From: Candidatus Sulfopaludibacter sp. SbA3
Lineage (GTDB): Bacteria; Acidobacteriota; Terriglobia; Bryobacterales; Bryobacteraceae
Reading direction: 5' to 3'
DNA length: 64,000 nt
NCBI GenBank assembly: GCA_945861625.1
Contig: CAMAVI010000002.1
Span: 1 to 64,000, forward strand
The notes below the pieces were generated by a model that was given only the letters and a program-made list of their open reading frames with translations, did not search any database and was not told the origin of the DNA. Both the position numbers and the translations under genes were made by a program. This document shows, piece after piece, positions 44,360-52,249 of the stretch (position 1 is the stretch's first letter; the number at the start of each line of letters is the position of its first letter).

Positions 44360-45202
44360 CTACTTGGGAACTTTGACCGTGTAGTACACGATCGACCCGG
44401 AAACGGCCTTGTGCCAGTGCGGAACGCCCGCCGGGACCACGACCACATCGCCCTTGCTGAGCTGACGGGTTTCGCCGCCCTCTACGCCGGTGCCCTTGAT
44501 CTCGCCGGGAGCCGTCGTCTTGCCGCCCACCACCGTTCCGCCGCTCACGAACGTGGACCCGCCTTCCATCACCATGAACACGTCGGCGACGTTCTCGTGG
44601 ATTTCGGATTCACCTGGCGTGTTGCGCTGATTGCCAACCACGCGGATCGGCGTCGTGGCGATCCGGCCGGCGTTGCCACCCTCCCGTTTGCCGAACGCCA
44701 CGTTCACTTTGTCGTGGGGGACATAAACCGCTTCTCCGCCACCCGGCGCCGCGGCCGACTTCGGCACTTTCACCGTGTAATAGGTGATCGACTTGGCAAC
44801 TTCTTTGTGCCAGTGAGCCACGCCCGCCGGAACGATCACGACGTCGCCCTTGCTCAGTTGAACTGTCTTGCCACCCTGGACGCCCGTACCTTTGATCTCG
44901 CCGGGAGCCGTGGTCTTGCCGCCGGTCACGGTTCCGCCCATCACAAACGTGGAGCCGCCTTCCATCACCATAAAAACGTCGGCGACGTTCTCGTGGATTT
45001 CAGATTCGCCGGGCTTGCTGCGCGTGTTGCCAACCGTGCGGATCGGCGAGCCGGTGATCGATCCCGTGTTGCCCGCTCCCCTGGCTCCAAAAGTCGCATT
45101 GACTTTGTTGTGGTCCACGTAAATCGCCGGCGCGGAAACGCCAGCTCCGGTCATCACGATAGCCATCGCGAGCAGCGCCGCGAGCGCGATTACAGATTTC
45201 AT
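44360..45202 (-). CDS. Secreted double-cupin protein
   Basis: A 280-residue protein with signal peptide (1-24) and two near-identical cupin domains (about 28-148 and 160-280), joined by a short Ala/Gly linker. Each carries 'ESEIHENVADVFMVMEGGSTFV' and 'GDVV.VPAG..HWHK', the two cupin motifs with His/Glu metal ligands. The DNA repeats with a 396-bp period. I chose ATG 45202 (GGGGATA upstream) over GTG/ATG codons further out. Function unknown; a metal-dependent oxygenase or binding protein is possible. Confidence 0.85.
   Translation of the reverse strand: MKSVIALAALLAMAIVMTGAGVSAPAIYVDHNKVNATFGARGAGNTGSITGSPIRTVGNTRSKPGESEIHENVADVFMVMEGGSTFVMGGTVTGGKTTAPGEIKGTGVQGGKTVQLSKGDVVIVPAGVAHWHKEVAKSITYYTVKVPKSAAAPGGGEAVYVPHDKVNVAFGKREGGNAGRIATTPIRVVGNQRNTPGESEIHENVADVFMVMEGGSTFVSGGTVVGGKTTAPGEIKGTGVEGGETRQLSKGDVVVVPAGVPHWHKAVSGSIVYYTVKVPK
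44367..45160 (-). repeat. Tandem 396-bp intragenic duplication (two cupin domains)
   Basis: The stretch starting near 44371 is repeated starting near 44767 with long runs of identity (for example both copies encode 'HENVADVFMVMEGGSTFV' and 'GGKTTAPGEIKGTGV'). This is an internal gene duplication that is recent or under homogenisation. Confidence 0.8.
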
Positions 45203-45272
45203 AAAGTATCCCCTTCCATCCAACTGCCAATCTCTTGCGGCAGCGACTCCAAAATTATACCCCAGGCGTTGT

Positions 45273-45872
45273 TCAGACGTGTCTCACCACGCCGGCCGTT
45301 GTCAGCATTCCGCCTAGTGCCACGAACGCCGCCGCCATTTCCTTGACGGCGGAATCGCTCAGTCCCCGCACAGCGTCCGTAACGAGTACCACGCGTTTTC
45401 CGGTCTTGAGTAGCCCCTCTGCCGCGAATTTGACGCAGACATCCGCGGCCACACCATAGACGACGTACCGTTCGGCACCCAACTGATCCAGGATCGCCTG
45501 CAAGTTCATGGCTGTGAAGCAATCCAGCGCCTGCTTTTCGAGCAATATCTGCTGTGCGCCGTCGATCGCGATTCCGCTCGGCCGGTTACCGACGACAACC
45601 CTGCGCTCGAGCAGCGTCGATGCCGGTTTCTGCTGCCCGATGGTCCCGGCGACGCAATGCGCGGGCCACGATTCAAATTCAGGATCGTTTTCGGCATGCG
45701 CGTCCATGGTGGAAATGACGGGAACTCCGCGCGCCCCGGCAAACCGGTTCAGCGACGCGATCTGCTCAACGATCCTCTCCGCGCCTGGTACATACAGCGC
45801 CCCGGCGGGATATAGGAAGTCGAGTTGCGTGTCGATATCAAAGAACACCGTGTCAAAGAACACCGTTTTCAT
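45273..45872 (-). CDS. pncA: Nicotinamidase/isochorismatase-family hydrolase
   Basis: A 199-residue cysteine hydrolase. The triad is D14 (in 'DIDTQLDF'), K113 and C146 ('VAADVCVKF'). 'TMDAHAENDPEF' and 'WPAHCVAGT' give the metal ligands (D57, H59, H72) typical of nicotinamidase. It deamidates nicotinamide to nicotinate, the substrate of the adjacent PncB-type enzyme; the two genes overlap by 4 bp. The N-terminus carries a direct 5-residue duplication (TVFFD-TVFFD) caused by a 15-bp tandem repeat. Confidence 0.88.
   Translation of the reverse strand: MKTVFFDTVFFDIDTQLDFLYPAGALYVPGAERIVEQIASLNRFAGARGVPVISTMDAHAENDPEFESWPAHCVAGTIGQQKPASTLLERRVVVGNRPSGIAIDGAQQILLEKQALDCFTAMNLQAILDQLGAERYVVYGVAADVCVKFAAEGLLKTGKRVVLVTDAVRGLSDSAVKEMAAAFVALGGMLTTAGVVRHV
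45838..45867 (-). repeat. 15-bp tandem duplication at the start of the nicotinamidase gene
   Basis: TCAAAGAACACCGTG (45838-45852) is repeated at 45853-45867 with one mismatch. It is in frame and adds five residues (TVFFD) just after the start codon and before the first strand of the fold. Confidence 0.9.
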
Positions 45873-47203
45873 CCGCCCAACTCCCTGCGGACCTGTTCGT
45901 CGAGGGCCTTCAACTCCGGGCTGAACTCCACGCGCCAGGCGTCCTTGGCCTCAAACAAACTGTGGCACGGAGCGGGTAGCCGGGACAGCCGCTCCATTGC
46001 GTTCTGTCGCGCTTGCGCCGCCGTGGGCAGGGGTTCCACAAGCTTACCCCCCAGAATCACGGGCCGTTGCAGCGCTTCTACGCCGTCGCTGTCGCACGAA
46101 ATACACTCGGTGGAACGCCCCAGCACATCGTGATCCGCGAACCGGAAAATCTGCTTGGCTCCAGGTAGCGAATGCTTCTCATGGCTGAACTTCGCCGTGT
46201 AGCGGTGTTCGTGCGCCGTCTCCATCTCCACCATCTTGTAAATCACGCCAAGTGATGGTGCGTCGGACGACGTCGCCAGATCGGTTCCCACTCCGAATAC
46301 GTCAATCGGCGCGCGCGCGGCCACCAACTCGTGAATCTTATGCTCGTTGAGGTCGCCCGTCGCCATGATCTTGGCGTCCAGTAATCCCGCGTCGTCCAGA
46401 ATCTTGCGCACTGCCGGAGCCAACTCGACTAGATTGCCGCTATCCAAGCGAACGCCCCACAGCGGCTTCCCGATCGACGCGGCGAGCTTCGCGCCCTCGA
46501 TCGTGTCGTAGGTGTCGATCAGGTGGACCGTTCGCTCCCGCAGCAACTTTTGCAGTTCTTCGTACGCGGTCCGTTCACTGGCGAACGACATTACCCAGGA
46601 GTGCGCGGCTGTTCCGAATACATGCACCTTGTAGCGAAAGCCCGTTTCCGCGTTGCTGGTGCCCACGCAGCCACCAATGTAGGCCGCGCGCCCGGCGAGC
46701 ACGCCAGCCTCCGGAGAATGCGCGCGCCGCGTGCCGAACTCGATTACATCGCGCCCCAGGGCTGCCTTCACCACGCGCGCCGCCTTCGTCGCGATGGAGG
46801 ACTGAAACCCGATGGTCGCCAGCAGATACGTCTCTGGAATCTGCGCTTCGATGATCGGCGCCCGCACCGTCAAGAACGGTTCCCCCGCGAATACCGGAGT
46901 CCCCTCCGGCACCGCAAATAGATCGCCTGTAAAGCGCAGTTCCCCCAGCATGTCGAAGAACGCGTTGCTGGCATAGCGGAATTGCGGAATGCCGCGCAGG
47001 TAGGCGATCTCCTCCGGCGTAATGCGGAAGTTGAGCAGGTAATCGACGGCTTGCGCCAGTCCGGCCGCCAAAATGAAATTGCGATTCGGCGGCAGGCGCC
47101 GCACGGAAAGTTCAAACGTGGCCCGGTCCCGCGCTTTCCCGGTCTCGAAATAGCCGGCAGCCATGGTGAGCTGATAGAGGTCCGTGACCAGGCCCAGGGG
47201 CAC
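45869..47203 (-). CDS. pncB: Nicotinate phosphoribosyltransferase
   Basis: A 444-residue enzyme. 'LVTDLYQLTMAAGYF' at the N-terminus, 'EFGTRRAHSPEAGVLAGRAAYIGGCVGTSN' and 'VRLDSGNLVELAPAVRKILDDAG' are hallmarks of bacterial PncB. It converts nicotinate, PRPP and ATP to NaMN in NAD salvage. The start is GTG at 47203, sharing one base with the stop of the DUF4340 gene (TAGTG). With the nicotinamidase it forms a complete two-step nicotinamide salvage unit at the end of the ABC operon. Confidence 0.93.
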   Translation of the reverse strand: MPLGLVTDLYQLTMAAGYFETGKARDRATFELSVRRLPPNRNFILAAGLAQAVDYLLNFRITPEEIAYLRGIPQFRYASNAFFDMLGELRFTGDLFAVPEGTPVFAGEPFLTVRAPIIEAQIPETYLLATIGFQSSIATKAARVVKAALGRDVIEFGTRRAHSPEAGVLAGRAAYIGGCVGTSNAETGFRYKVHVFGTAAHSWVMSFASERTAYEELQKLLRERTVHLIDTYDTIEGAKLAASIGKPLWGVRLDSGNLVELAPAVRKILDDAGLLDAKIMATGDLNEHKIHELVAARAPIDVFGVGTDLATSSDAPSLGVIYKMVEMETAHEHRYTAKFSHEKHSLPGAKQIFRFADHDVLGRSTECISCDSDGVEALQRPVILGGKLVEPLPTAAQARQNAMERLSRLPAPCHSLFEAKDAWRVEFSPELKALDEQVRRELGG

Positions 47204-48549
47204 TATTTTTTCTTCTTTTCCGGCTGGGCTTCGCGAACGTCGCCAGCCGCCTGGCGCAATTCCTTCACAGCGTTCGCCTCCAATTCATAGAATGACGCGT
47301 CGCCGTCATGCCGTGCCAGGAAGTTGCCGCTGGAGGCCATCGGCGCGATCTCCACTTTCTCGCGGTGCTTACCCTGATTGGAAACCACCGTGATTGTGAC
47401 CGCGGGCGTGCCGAAGCCGGCGTCGGCAAACTTGGATGCCGTGAGATCCCGCAGCTTGTCGGTGAACGCCTGCAAACCGGTGGAATCCATCTTCTTGCCG
47501 CCTGACATCCAGGTGCCGCCCGCTTTATCAATGACCTTATCGAAGATCACCGACTTCGCTCCATCGATCACATCGACGTGCGTAAGCTCGCTGAATCCGA
47601 AATCGAAAACCTTCTTGTTGCGGAAATCGCTTGCAGACTTGTCCAGTCCATCGGCCACGTCCTTGCCCACTTTGTAGGTGCCCTCAAGCGTGCTCGACTT
47701 GGCGTAGAAGTCTTCTTTCGCTTTGCGGACTTCAAACGTCTTGACTCCGGTGGGATCCGTTACCTTGACGGTCGCCATCAGAGCTGCACCCGTGAAAGCG
47801 GCTCCCGCCTTCTTGGCGTCATCGTCGGTAAAGTTCGCATCCATCTGCGCGTTCTTGAGCTTCGTAATCAATTCGTCGACCTGCAGGTTCTCCGCCCGCA
47901 TGGCTTTCGGTTTGCTGATCTGCCAATCGCCGCCAGCCGGCTTGCTGATCTCAAAGCTCTGGTTCTTCGCGGTGATCTCGAATTTTGTGACCTTCTCCTG
48001 GTCGAAGTTCAGCAGATGGCGGTCGCGCAGATCCTTATAGTCTTTGTCGAGCGCGGTCTTATTGACGGAGCTGACGGTAAACAGCCGTGGATCGCCGTCC
48101 AGTTTCACGTATACCGCGTCGTTGGCGGGAGTGTTTTCGCCAATCAGCAGTTTGGACGTCTTGCCGTCCTTCCGCGTGATCCTAACCTCCAGCATTGCGG
48201 GCGCCAGGCCGTAGGCTGCCAGATCGGTGACATTCGGGTCCACCAATCGCTGCGAGTCGAGCTTCATCGTGGTGTTTGACAGGCCCGACACCGCGCTCGC
48301 GTCGGCGGGGAACGGCTTGGGCTGCGTCAGCGCCCACTGGCCTTTGTCGTTCAACTGGACCGTGGTCGGTCCTCCGCCACGGCGTTGGATCTGAATTTCC
48401 TTCACCGTGGCGGGCGGAATATCCAGGATCCGCACCGCATCCGCGGCGGGCTTACCTGCTTTGTCTTTTTCCTGCTTGTTGGACCACCAGACAACGATTC
48501 CCAGTGCCGCCAGCAGGACGGCGGCCGTCAACATCCGTCCTAGCTTCAT
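47203..48549 (-). CDS. DUF4340-domain protein of a Gld-like ABC operon
   Basis: A 448-residue protein with one N-terminal transmembrane helix (about residues 7-24) and an extracytoplasmic part with two or more repeats of the DUF4340 type ('WALTQPKPFPADASAVSGLSN', 'WQISKPKAMRAENLQVDELI'). It is encoded 9 bp downstream of the GldG-like gene. In many Acidobacteriota, Planctomycetota and Myxococcota DUF4340 genes follow gldF/gldG pairs, and their role is unknown. Confidence 0.88.
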   Translation of the reverse strand: MKLGRMLTAAVLLAALGIVVWWSNKQEKDKAGKPAADAVRILDIPPATVKEIQIQRRGGGPTTVQLNDKGQWALTQPKPFPADASAVSGLSNTTMKLDSQRLVDPNVTDLAAYGLAPAMLEVRITRKDGKTSKLLIGENTPANDAVYVKLDGDPRLFTVSSVNKTALDKDYKDLRDRHLLNFDQEKVTKFEITAKNQSFEISKPAGGDWQISKPKAMRAENLQVDELITKLKNAQMDANFTDDDAKKAGAAFTGAALMATVKVTDPTGVKTFEVRKAKEDFYAKSSTLEGTYKVGKDVADGLDKSASDFRNKKVFDFGFSELTHVDVIDGAKSVIFDKVIDKAGGTWMSGGKKMDSTGLQAFTDKLRDLTASKFADAGFGTPAVTITVVSNQGKHREKVEIAPMASSGNFLARHDGDASFYELEANAVKELRQAAGDVREAQPEKKKK

Positions 48550-48558
48550 ATGCCTTCG

Positions 48559-49938
48559 TTACCTTCGCTGCCACCACACGCCCAGGCCGGCGGCCAGGAC
48601 GATCAACGGAATCGCCAGCACGCTGGCATAGAACACCATGGTCATTTGCGTTCGCGACATGGTCAGGCGGCGGTCTTCCGGGTCCTTTGGGCGGATGGAA
48701 ATCAGATCTTCATCCGCGGAAAGCCAGTTGATCATGTTCATGATGAGGTCGCGGTTACCGGCGAGTCCCTTCAGATAATTATTGGCTAGCCACAGCGACG
48801 AACCCACCACCACGAAGCGGCCATTAGCGCTTTCCTTGCCCAGGCTGTAGGTTCCCGCCGAGCCCAGCGTCAGCGGGCCTTTCTTGTCGGAAGGCGATTG
48901 TTGGATCTCCGCCCGCGTCAAATTGGCCGTGGCGAACGCGTCATCGGTAGTCTCAAACAGTTTCTCCACCGTGGTTTTTTCGCCATTCTTGACCGCGAGC
49001 GATCGCGCGATCGGGAATCCCGCCGAGAGCCGCTTCATCTCACTCACGATGGGATGCGTCCCGTAACGGCTCACCAGTGCGATCTCCGGGCCTAATCCAT
49101 ACAGTTGGCCAACGCCGCTCGTGTCGATCACCAAGTCCTTATCCAGCGTGATACCCCAGCCTTCCAGGATCTTCGTCAGCGCGGCATTCTCGTCGAAAGT
49201 CTGCTTGGCGAATTTCAAGGGCGGATCCAGCAGGAAAATCGCTTTGCCGCCGCTCTCCACAACATTTTTCAGCGCGTCGACCACCGGCTGCAAATAATCC
49301 CGCGATGGCCCAGCAGCCACCACAATCGTGCACTCCTTGGGTAGTTCGGGCTTCTGCAGCACGTTCGCGGTTTGTGTCTTGTAATTGTTGCTCTCAATTA
49401 ACGTCTTGAGCTGCGCATAGCCAGTCGGGCCGCTGTCATCGAGTCCGTGCTCACCTGAGCCAGTGACAAAGCAAACCGTCTTGTCACCCGTCTTCAGCGC
49501 GCGTACCAGAGCGCCCGTGACTTCCTGCTCGGAAAGGCTCTTGGCCTCCTCGTGCTTGCTGCCCGAGTCGATGAGCACCGCGCCGCGCCGCGTGACGCCG
49601 GCCGCAATCGCTTTGGTGCGATTCTTCTCGACGTCCTGATACTGCACATTGATCTTGCTGGTCAGATTCTTGTAGCGATCCAGCAGACCGCGCGCCGCGT
49701 CGAATTGGGTCGGCTGATCCCAATACGTAATCGTGACATCCTGCTTCAGGTTGGTGGCAATCTTAATGGTCTGGTCGGACAGCGAGAATTGCTTATTGGC
49801 CGTCGTATCGTAGCTCTTGTTATAACGATTGGCCAGAAAATTCAGCACGCCGACCACGCCGAAAACGATCAACACATATACGGCAGTATAGGCCGCGAAT
49901 TTGGTTTGCCGGGCTTTGATCCAACTGGTGTTCGCCAT
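48559..49938 (-). CDS. GldG-family ABC-transporter-associated protein
   Basis: A 459-residue protein with an N-terminal membrane helix (about 17-35), a large extracytoplasmic domain and a C-terminal helix ('VFYASVLAIPLIVLAAGLGVWW'). The extracytoplasmic part resembles GldG ('NKQFSLSDQTIKIATNLKQDVTITYWD', 'GEHGLDDSGPTGYAQL', 'FLLDPPL'). GldG in Bacteroidota is tied to gliding motility, but this gene set is widespread in non-gliding bacteria. It lies between the permease and DUF4340 with gaps of 3 and 9 bp. Confidence 0.88.
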   Translation of the reverse strand: MANTSWIKARQTKFAAYTAVYVLIVFGVVGVLNFLANRYNKSYDTTANKQFSLSDQTIKIATNLKQDVTITYWDQPTQFDAARGLLDRYKNLTSKINVQYQDVEKNRTKAIAAGVTRRGAVLIDSGSKHEEAKSLSEQEVTGALVRALKTGDKTVCFVTGSGEHGLDDSGPTGYAQLKTLIESNNYKTQTANVLQKPELPKECTIVVAAGPSRDYLQPVVDALKNVVESGGKAIFLLDPPLKFAKQTFDENAALTKILEGWGITLDKDLVIDTSGVGQLYGLGPEIALVSRYGTHPIVSEMKRLSAGFPIARSLAVKNGEKTTVEKLFETTDDAFATANLTRAEIQQSPSDKKGPLTLGSAGTYSLGKESANGRFVVVGSSLWLANNYLKGLAGNRDLIMNMINWLSADEDLISIRPKDPEDRRLTMSRTQMTMVFYASVLAIPLIVLAAGLGVWWQRR

Positions 49939-49941
49939 ACG

Positions 49942-50706
49942 TTATGCCCTCCACCGCAACGATTCCAGCGACCGCCCCGTCAGAAAAAGACCGATGAAGA
50001 TCGCCGAGAGATAGTAAAGGATGTCTTTGGAATCCAGAACGCCGCGCGCGAAGGATTCAAAGTGCTGCAACACGGACATGTAGGCGACTACCTTGGCCGC
50101 CGCCGAATCCTGGAACGAAGACACCCAGTTCAGCACCCACAGCAGGAGCGATACGCTAAAGCCCGCCACGCCCGCCACAATCTGATTGCGCGTGCAGGTG
50201 GAAATAAACGTCCCGATGGCCAGCAGACTCCCACCTTGCAGCAGCAGCCCCAGATAACCCACCAACATCGGGCGCCAGTCCGGACTGCCATAGAGGAATA
50301 GCGTCGCGATGCTCAGCAGCGACAGCCCTAGCATCGACGCATACAGCACCAGCGCCGCCAGCCACTTTCCCAAAATGATTTCCCAATCGGTTATCGGCGA
50401 GGTGACCAGAAGCTCGATCGTGCCCGTACGCTTCTCTTCGGCGAACAAGCGCATGGTCATCATCGGAATCATGAACAGCCCGATCACGCTGATGTTGGAT
50501 AACACCGGCTGAATCACGGAGTCATTCACGCTCATCGGCTGGCTCTGCCCCATCATGGAGCTTTGAATCCCGATCTGTACGAAGTACGCCACGGCGATGT
50601 AAAAGAAGTAGCCGGTGATGAGCGCGAAGAACGCCATCACTCCGTACGCGATGGGCGACCGGTAATAGCTGATTAACTCTTTGCGGAATATTGTGATCGC
50701 ATTCAT
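49942..50706 (-). CDS. ABC-2 type permease (GldF-like)
   Basis: A 254-residue permease with six membrane helices. 'FRKELISYYRSPIAYG' at the start, 'PMMTMRLFAEEKRTGTIELLVTSPITDWEIILGKWLA' and the last helices fit the ABC-2 family of GldF/NosY type. It is the membrane partner of the ATPase encoded 14 bp upstream. The transported substrate is unknown. Confidence 0.88.
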   Translation of the reverse strand: MNAITIFRKELISYYRSPIAYGVMAFFALITGYFFYIAVAYFVQIGIQSSMMGQSQPMSVNDSVIQPVLSNISVIGLFMIPMMTMRLFAEEKRTGTIELLVTSPITDWEIILGKWLAALVLYASMLGLSLLSIATLFLYGSPDWRPMLVGYLGLLLQGGSLLAIGTFISTCTRNQIVAGVAGFSVSLLLWVLNWVSSFQDSAAAKVVAYMSVLQHFESFARGVLDSKDILYYLSAIFIGLFLTGRSLESLRWRA

Positions 50707-50720
50707 GAGTGATTTCTCCC

Positions 50721-51710
50721 CTAGCCAACCGTGGTCGCGTGCGGAGCCACGACGTCCCGATTCGGCGCTCCAGTGAGCTCCAGGAAGATCTCTTCCAGGC
50801 TCAACCCGACCGCATGCAATTCATTCAAGTTCCAGCCGGCCTCGATAACCGCGCGCGCCAGTTCCGGCCGCACATGCTGCCCTTCCTGGCTTTCGATCAT
50901 GAACGACAGAGCGCCGTCCCGCGCCGATTTCGAAGACACGCGGCTCACGCCGGAAACCCGCTCCAGCTTCTCCTGCACTTCGCCGGAACTGAGCGCCGCC
51001 CCGTTACGCGCCGTCACTTCCAGGGACACTGTCTCGGCGCCGCGCAGACGGCTGGTCAGGTTTGCCACCGTATCGGTCGCCACCAGCTTGCCCTTGGCGA
51101 TAATGATCACGCGCTCACAGATCTGCTCCACCTCGGGCAGAATGTGCGTGGAAAGAATGATGGTGTGGCTGCCGGCCAATTCGTGGATCAGATCGCGAGT
51201 CTCGATAATCTGTTGCGGATCGAGCCCCGAAGTGGGTTCGTCCAAGATCAGCACGTCCGGATTGTGGATGATGGCTTGCGCCAGCCCCACGCGTTGCCGG
51301 TAGCCCTTGGAGAGCTTGCCGATGAGCTTTGACTTCACGTCGCCCACGGAACACCGTTCCGCGACTTCATCCACGCGCTTCGCCAATTGTTCTCCGCGCA
51401 GCCCCTTCAAACGGCCGACGAAGTCCAGATATTCGCAGACCTCCATTTCCGGATACAGCGGCGGCGTTTCCGGCAGATAGCCAATGCGCTTCTTGACTTC
51501 CATGGACTGCTCGAGGACATCAAACTCCCCGACGCGCACCGTCCCGGAACTGGGTGGCAGGAAGCAGGTCAATACCCGCATCGTCGTGGTTTTTCCTGCC
51601 CCATTGGGTCCCAAGAAGCCGACGATCTGGCCTTTACCTACCTCGAACGAGATATTATCAACAGCGACATGCCGGGCATATCGCTTGGTCAAGCCTTCGA
51701 CTTTGATCAT
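50721..51710 (-). CDS. ABC transporter ATP-binding protein (GldA-like)
   Basis: A 329-residue ABC ATPase: Walker A 'GPNGAGKTTTMRVLT' (about 35-49), Q-loop 'GYLPE', signature 'LSKGYRQRVGLAQ', Walker B 'VLILDEPTSGLDP', H-loop 'LSTHILPE', and a C-terminal regulatory domain of about 100 residues. It heads a four-gene operon (ATPase, permease, GldG, DUF4340), and pncB/pncA follow without an evident terminator. A perfect palindrome directly abuts the start codon, leaving no ribosome site. Confidence 0.9.
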   Translation of the reverse strand: MIKVEGLTKRYARHVAVDNISFEVGKGQIVGFLGPNGAGKTTTMRVLTCFLPPSSGTVRVGEFDVLEQSMEVKKRIGYLPETPPLYPEMEVCEYLDFVGRLKGLRGEQLAKRVDEVAERCSVGDVKSKLIGKLSKGYRQRVGLAQAIIHNPDVLILDEPTSGLDPQQIIETRDLIHELAGSHTIILSTHILPEVEQICERVIIIAKGKLVATDTVANLTSRLRGAETVSLEVTARNGAALSSGEVQEKLERVSGVSRVSSKSARDGALSFMIESQEGQHVRPELARAVIEAGWNLNELHAVGLSLEEIFLELTGAPNRDVVAPHATTVG

Positions 51711-51722
51711 AGTTACGTAACT
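51711..51722. promoter_or_regulatory. Perfect 12-bp palindrome abutting the ABC operon start
   Basis: AGTTACGTAACT touches the ATG of the GldA-like gene, in place of a ribosome-binding site. A further AACTC/TTAACTC follows. It is a candidate operator, or the real translation start may differ. The rest of the gap to 51898 shows no gene. Confidence 0.4.
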
Positions 51723-51898
51723 CTTAACTCAGGACGAGCCAGAACCTACTTTGGTTAGCGGCAGTCATTGGAACAAACCGCGGAACAACCGCCGATAATC
51801 ATGATAGTGTCGCTGGCAAGGGGGTGTCAATTGCGGGACCGGCTACAGGTGGCGGTCTGGGTGCCGCTAGTGGCCGCCAATCCTGCTGGCAGTAGGGG

Positions 51899-52249
51899 TT
51901 ATTCGTCCCGGTGAACGGTATCGGGTGAGAAGGCCGGCAAGCAGACTGCGACGTACTCGGCTCCTTCAGGTGTGCTGTAACGAACCCATTCCCCTCTGCG
52001 CGCGATAATTGCTTGCCCAGCCTTAACCTCTTGCGCGCCGCCCTCATGTTCGACGCGGAGCGTGCCCTTCAGCACAACCGTATATTCCTCGAAGTCCGGC
52101 CGCTGCCCTGGTTCGGACCATCCAGCGGGGCTGTTCATGCGGGCAATACTCACTTGCGCATCGCCGGAATTCACGCCGCCGATGAATTCTTCAATAATTT
52201 TATTGCCGGGAACGGGAATGAGGGTAGGAGCCGGTATGAGTTTTGGCAT
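51899..52249 (-). CDS. Single-domain cupin protein
   Basis: A 116-residue small cupin: 'WSEPGQRPDFEEYTVVLKGTLRVEHEGG' and 'VKAGQAIIARRGEWVRYSTPEGAEYVAVCLPAF' give the two beta-barrel motifs, but the usual His ligands are reduced (no HxH in motif 1). It may therefore bind a ligand without a standard metal site. Its start overlaps the LolC/E stop by one base, so it is translated with it, occupying the slot where lolD often lies. Confidence 0.82.
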   Translation of the reverse strand: MPKLIPAPTLIPVPGNKIIEEFIGGVNSGDAQVSIARMNSPAGWSEPGQRPDFEEYTVVLKGTLRVEHEGGAQEVKAGQAIIARRGEWVRYSTPEGAEYVAVCLPAFSPDTVHRDE

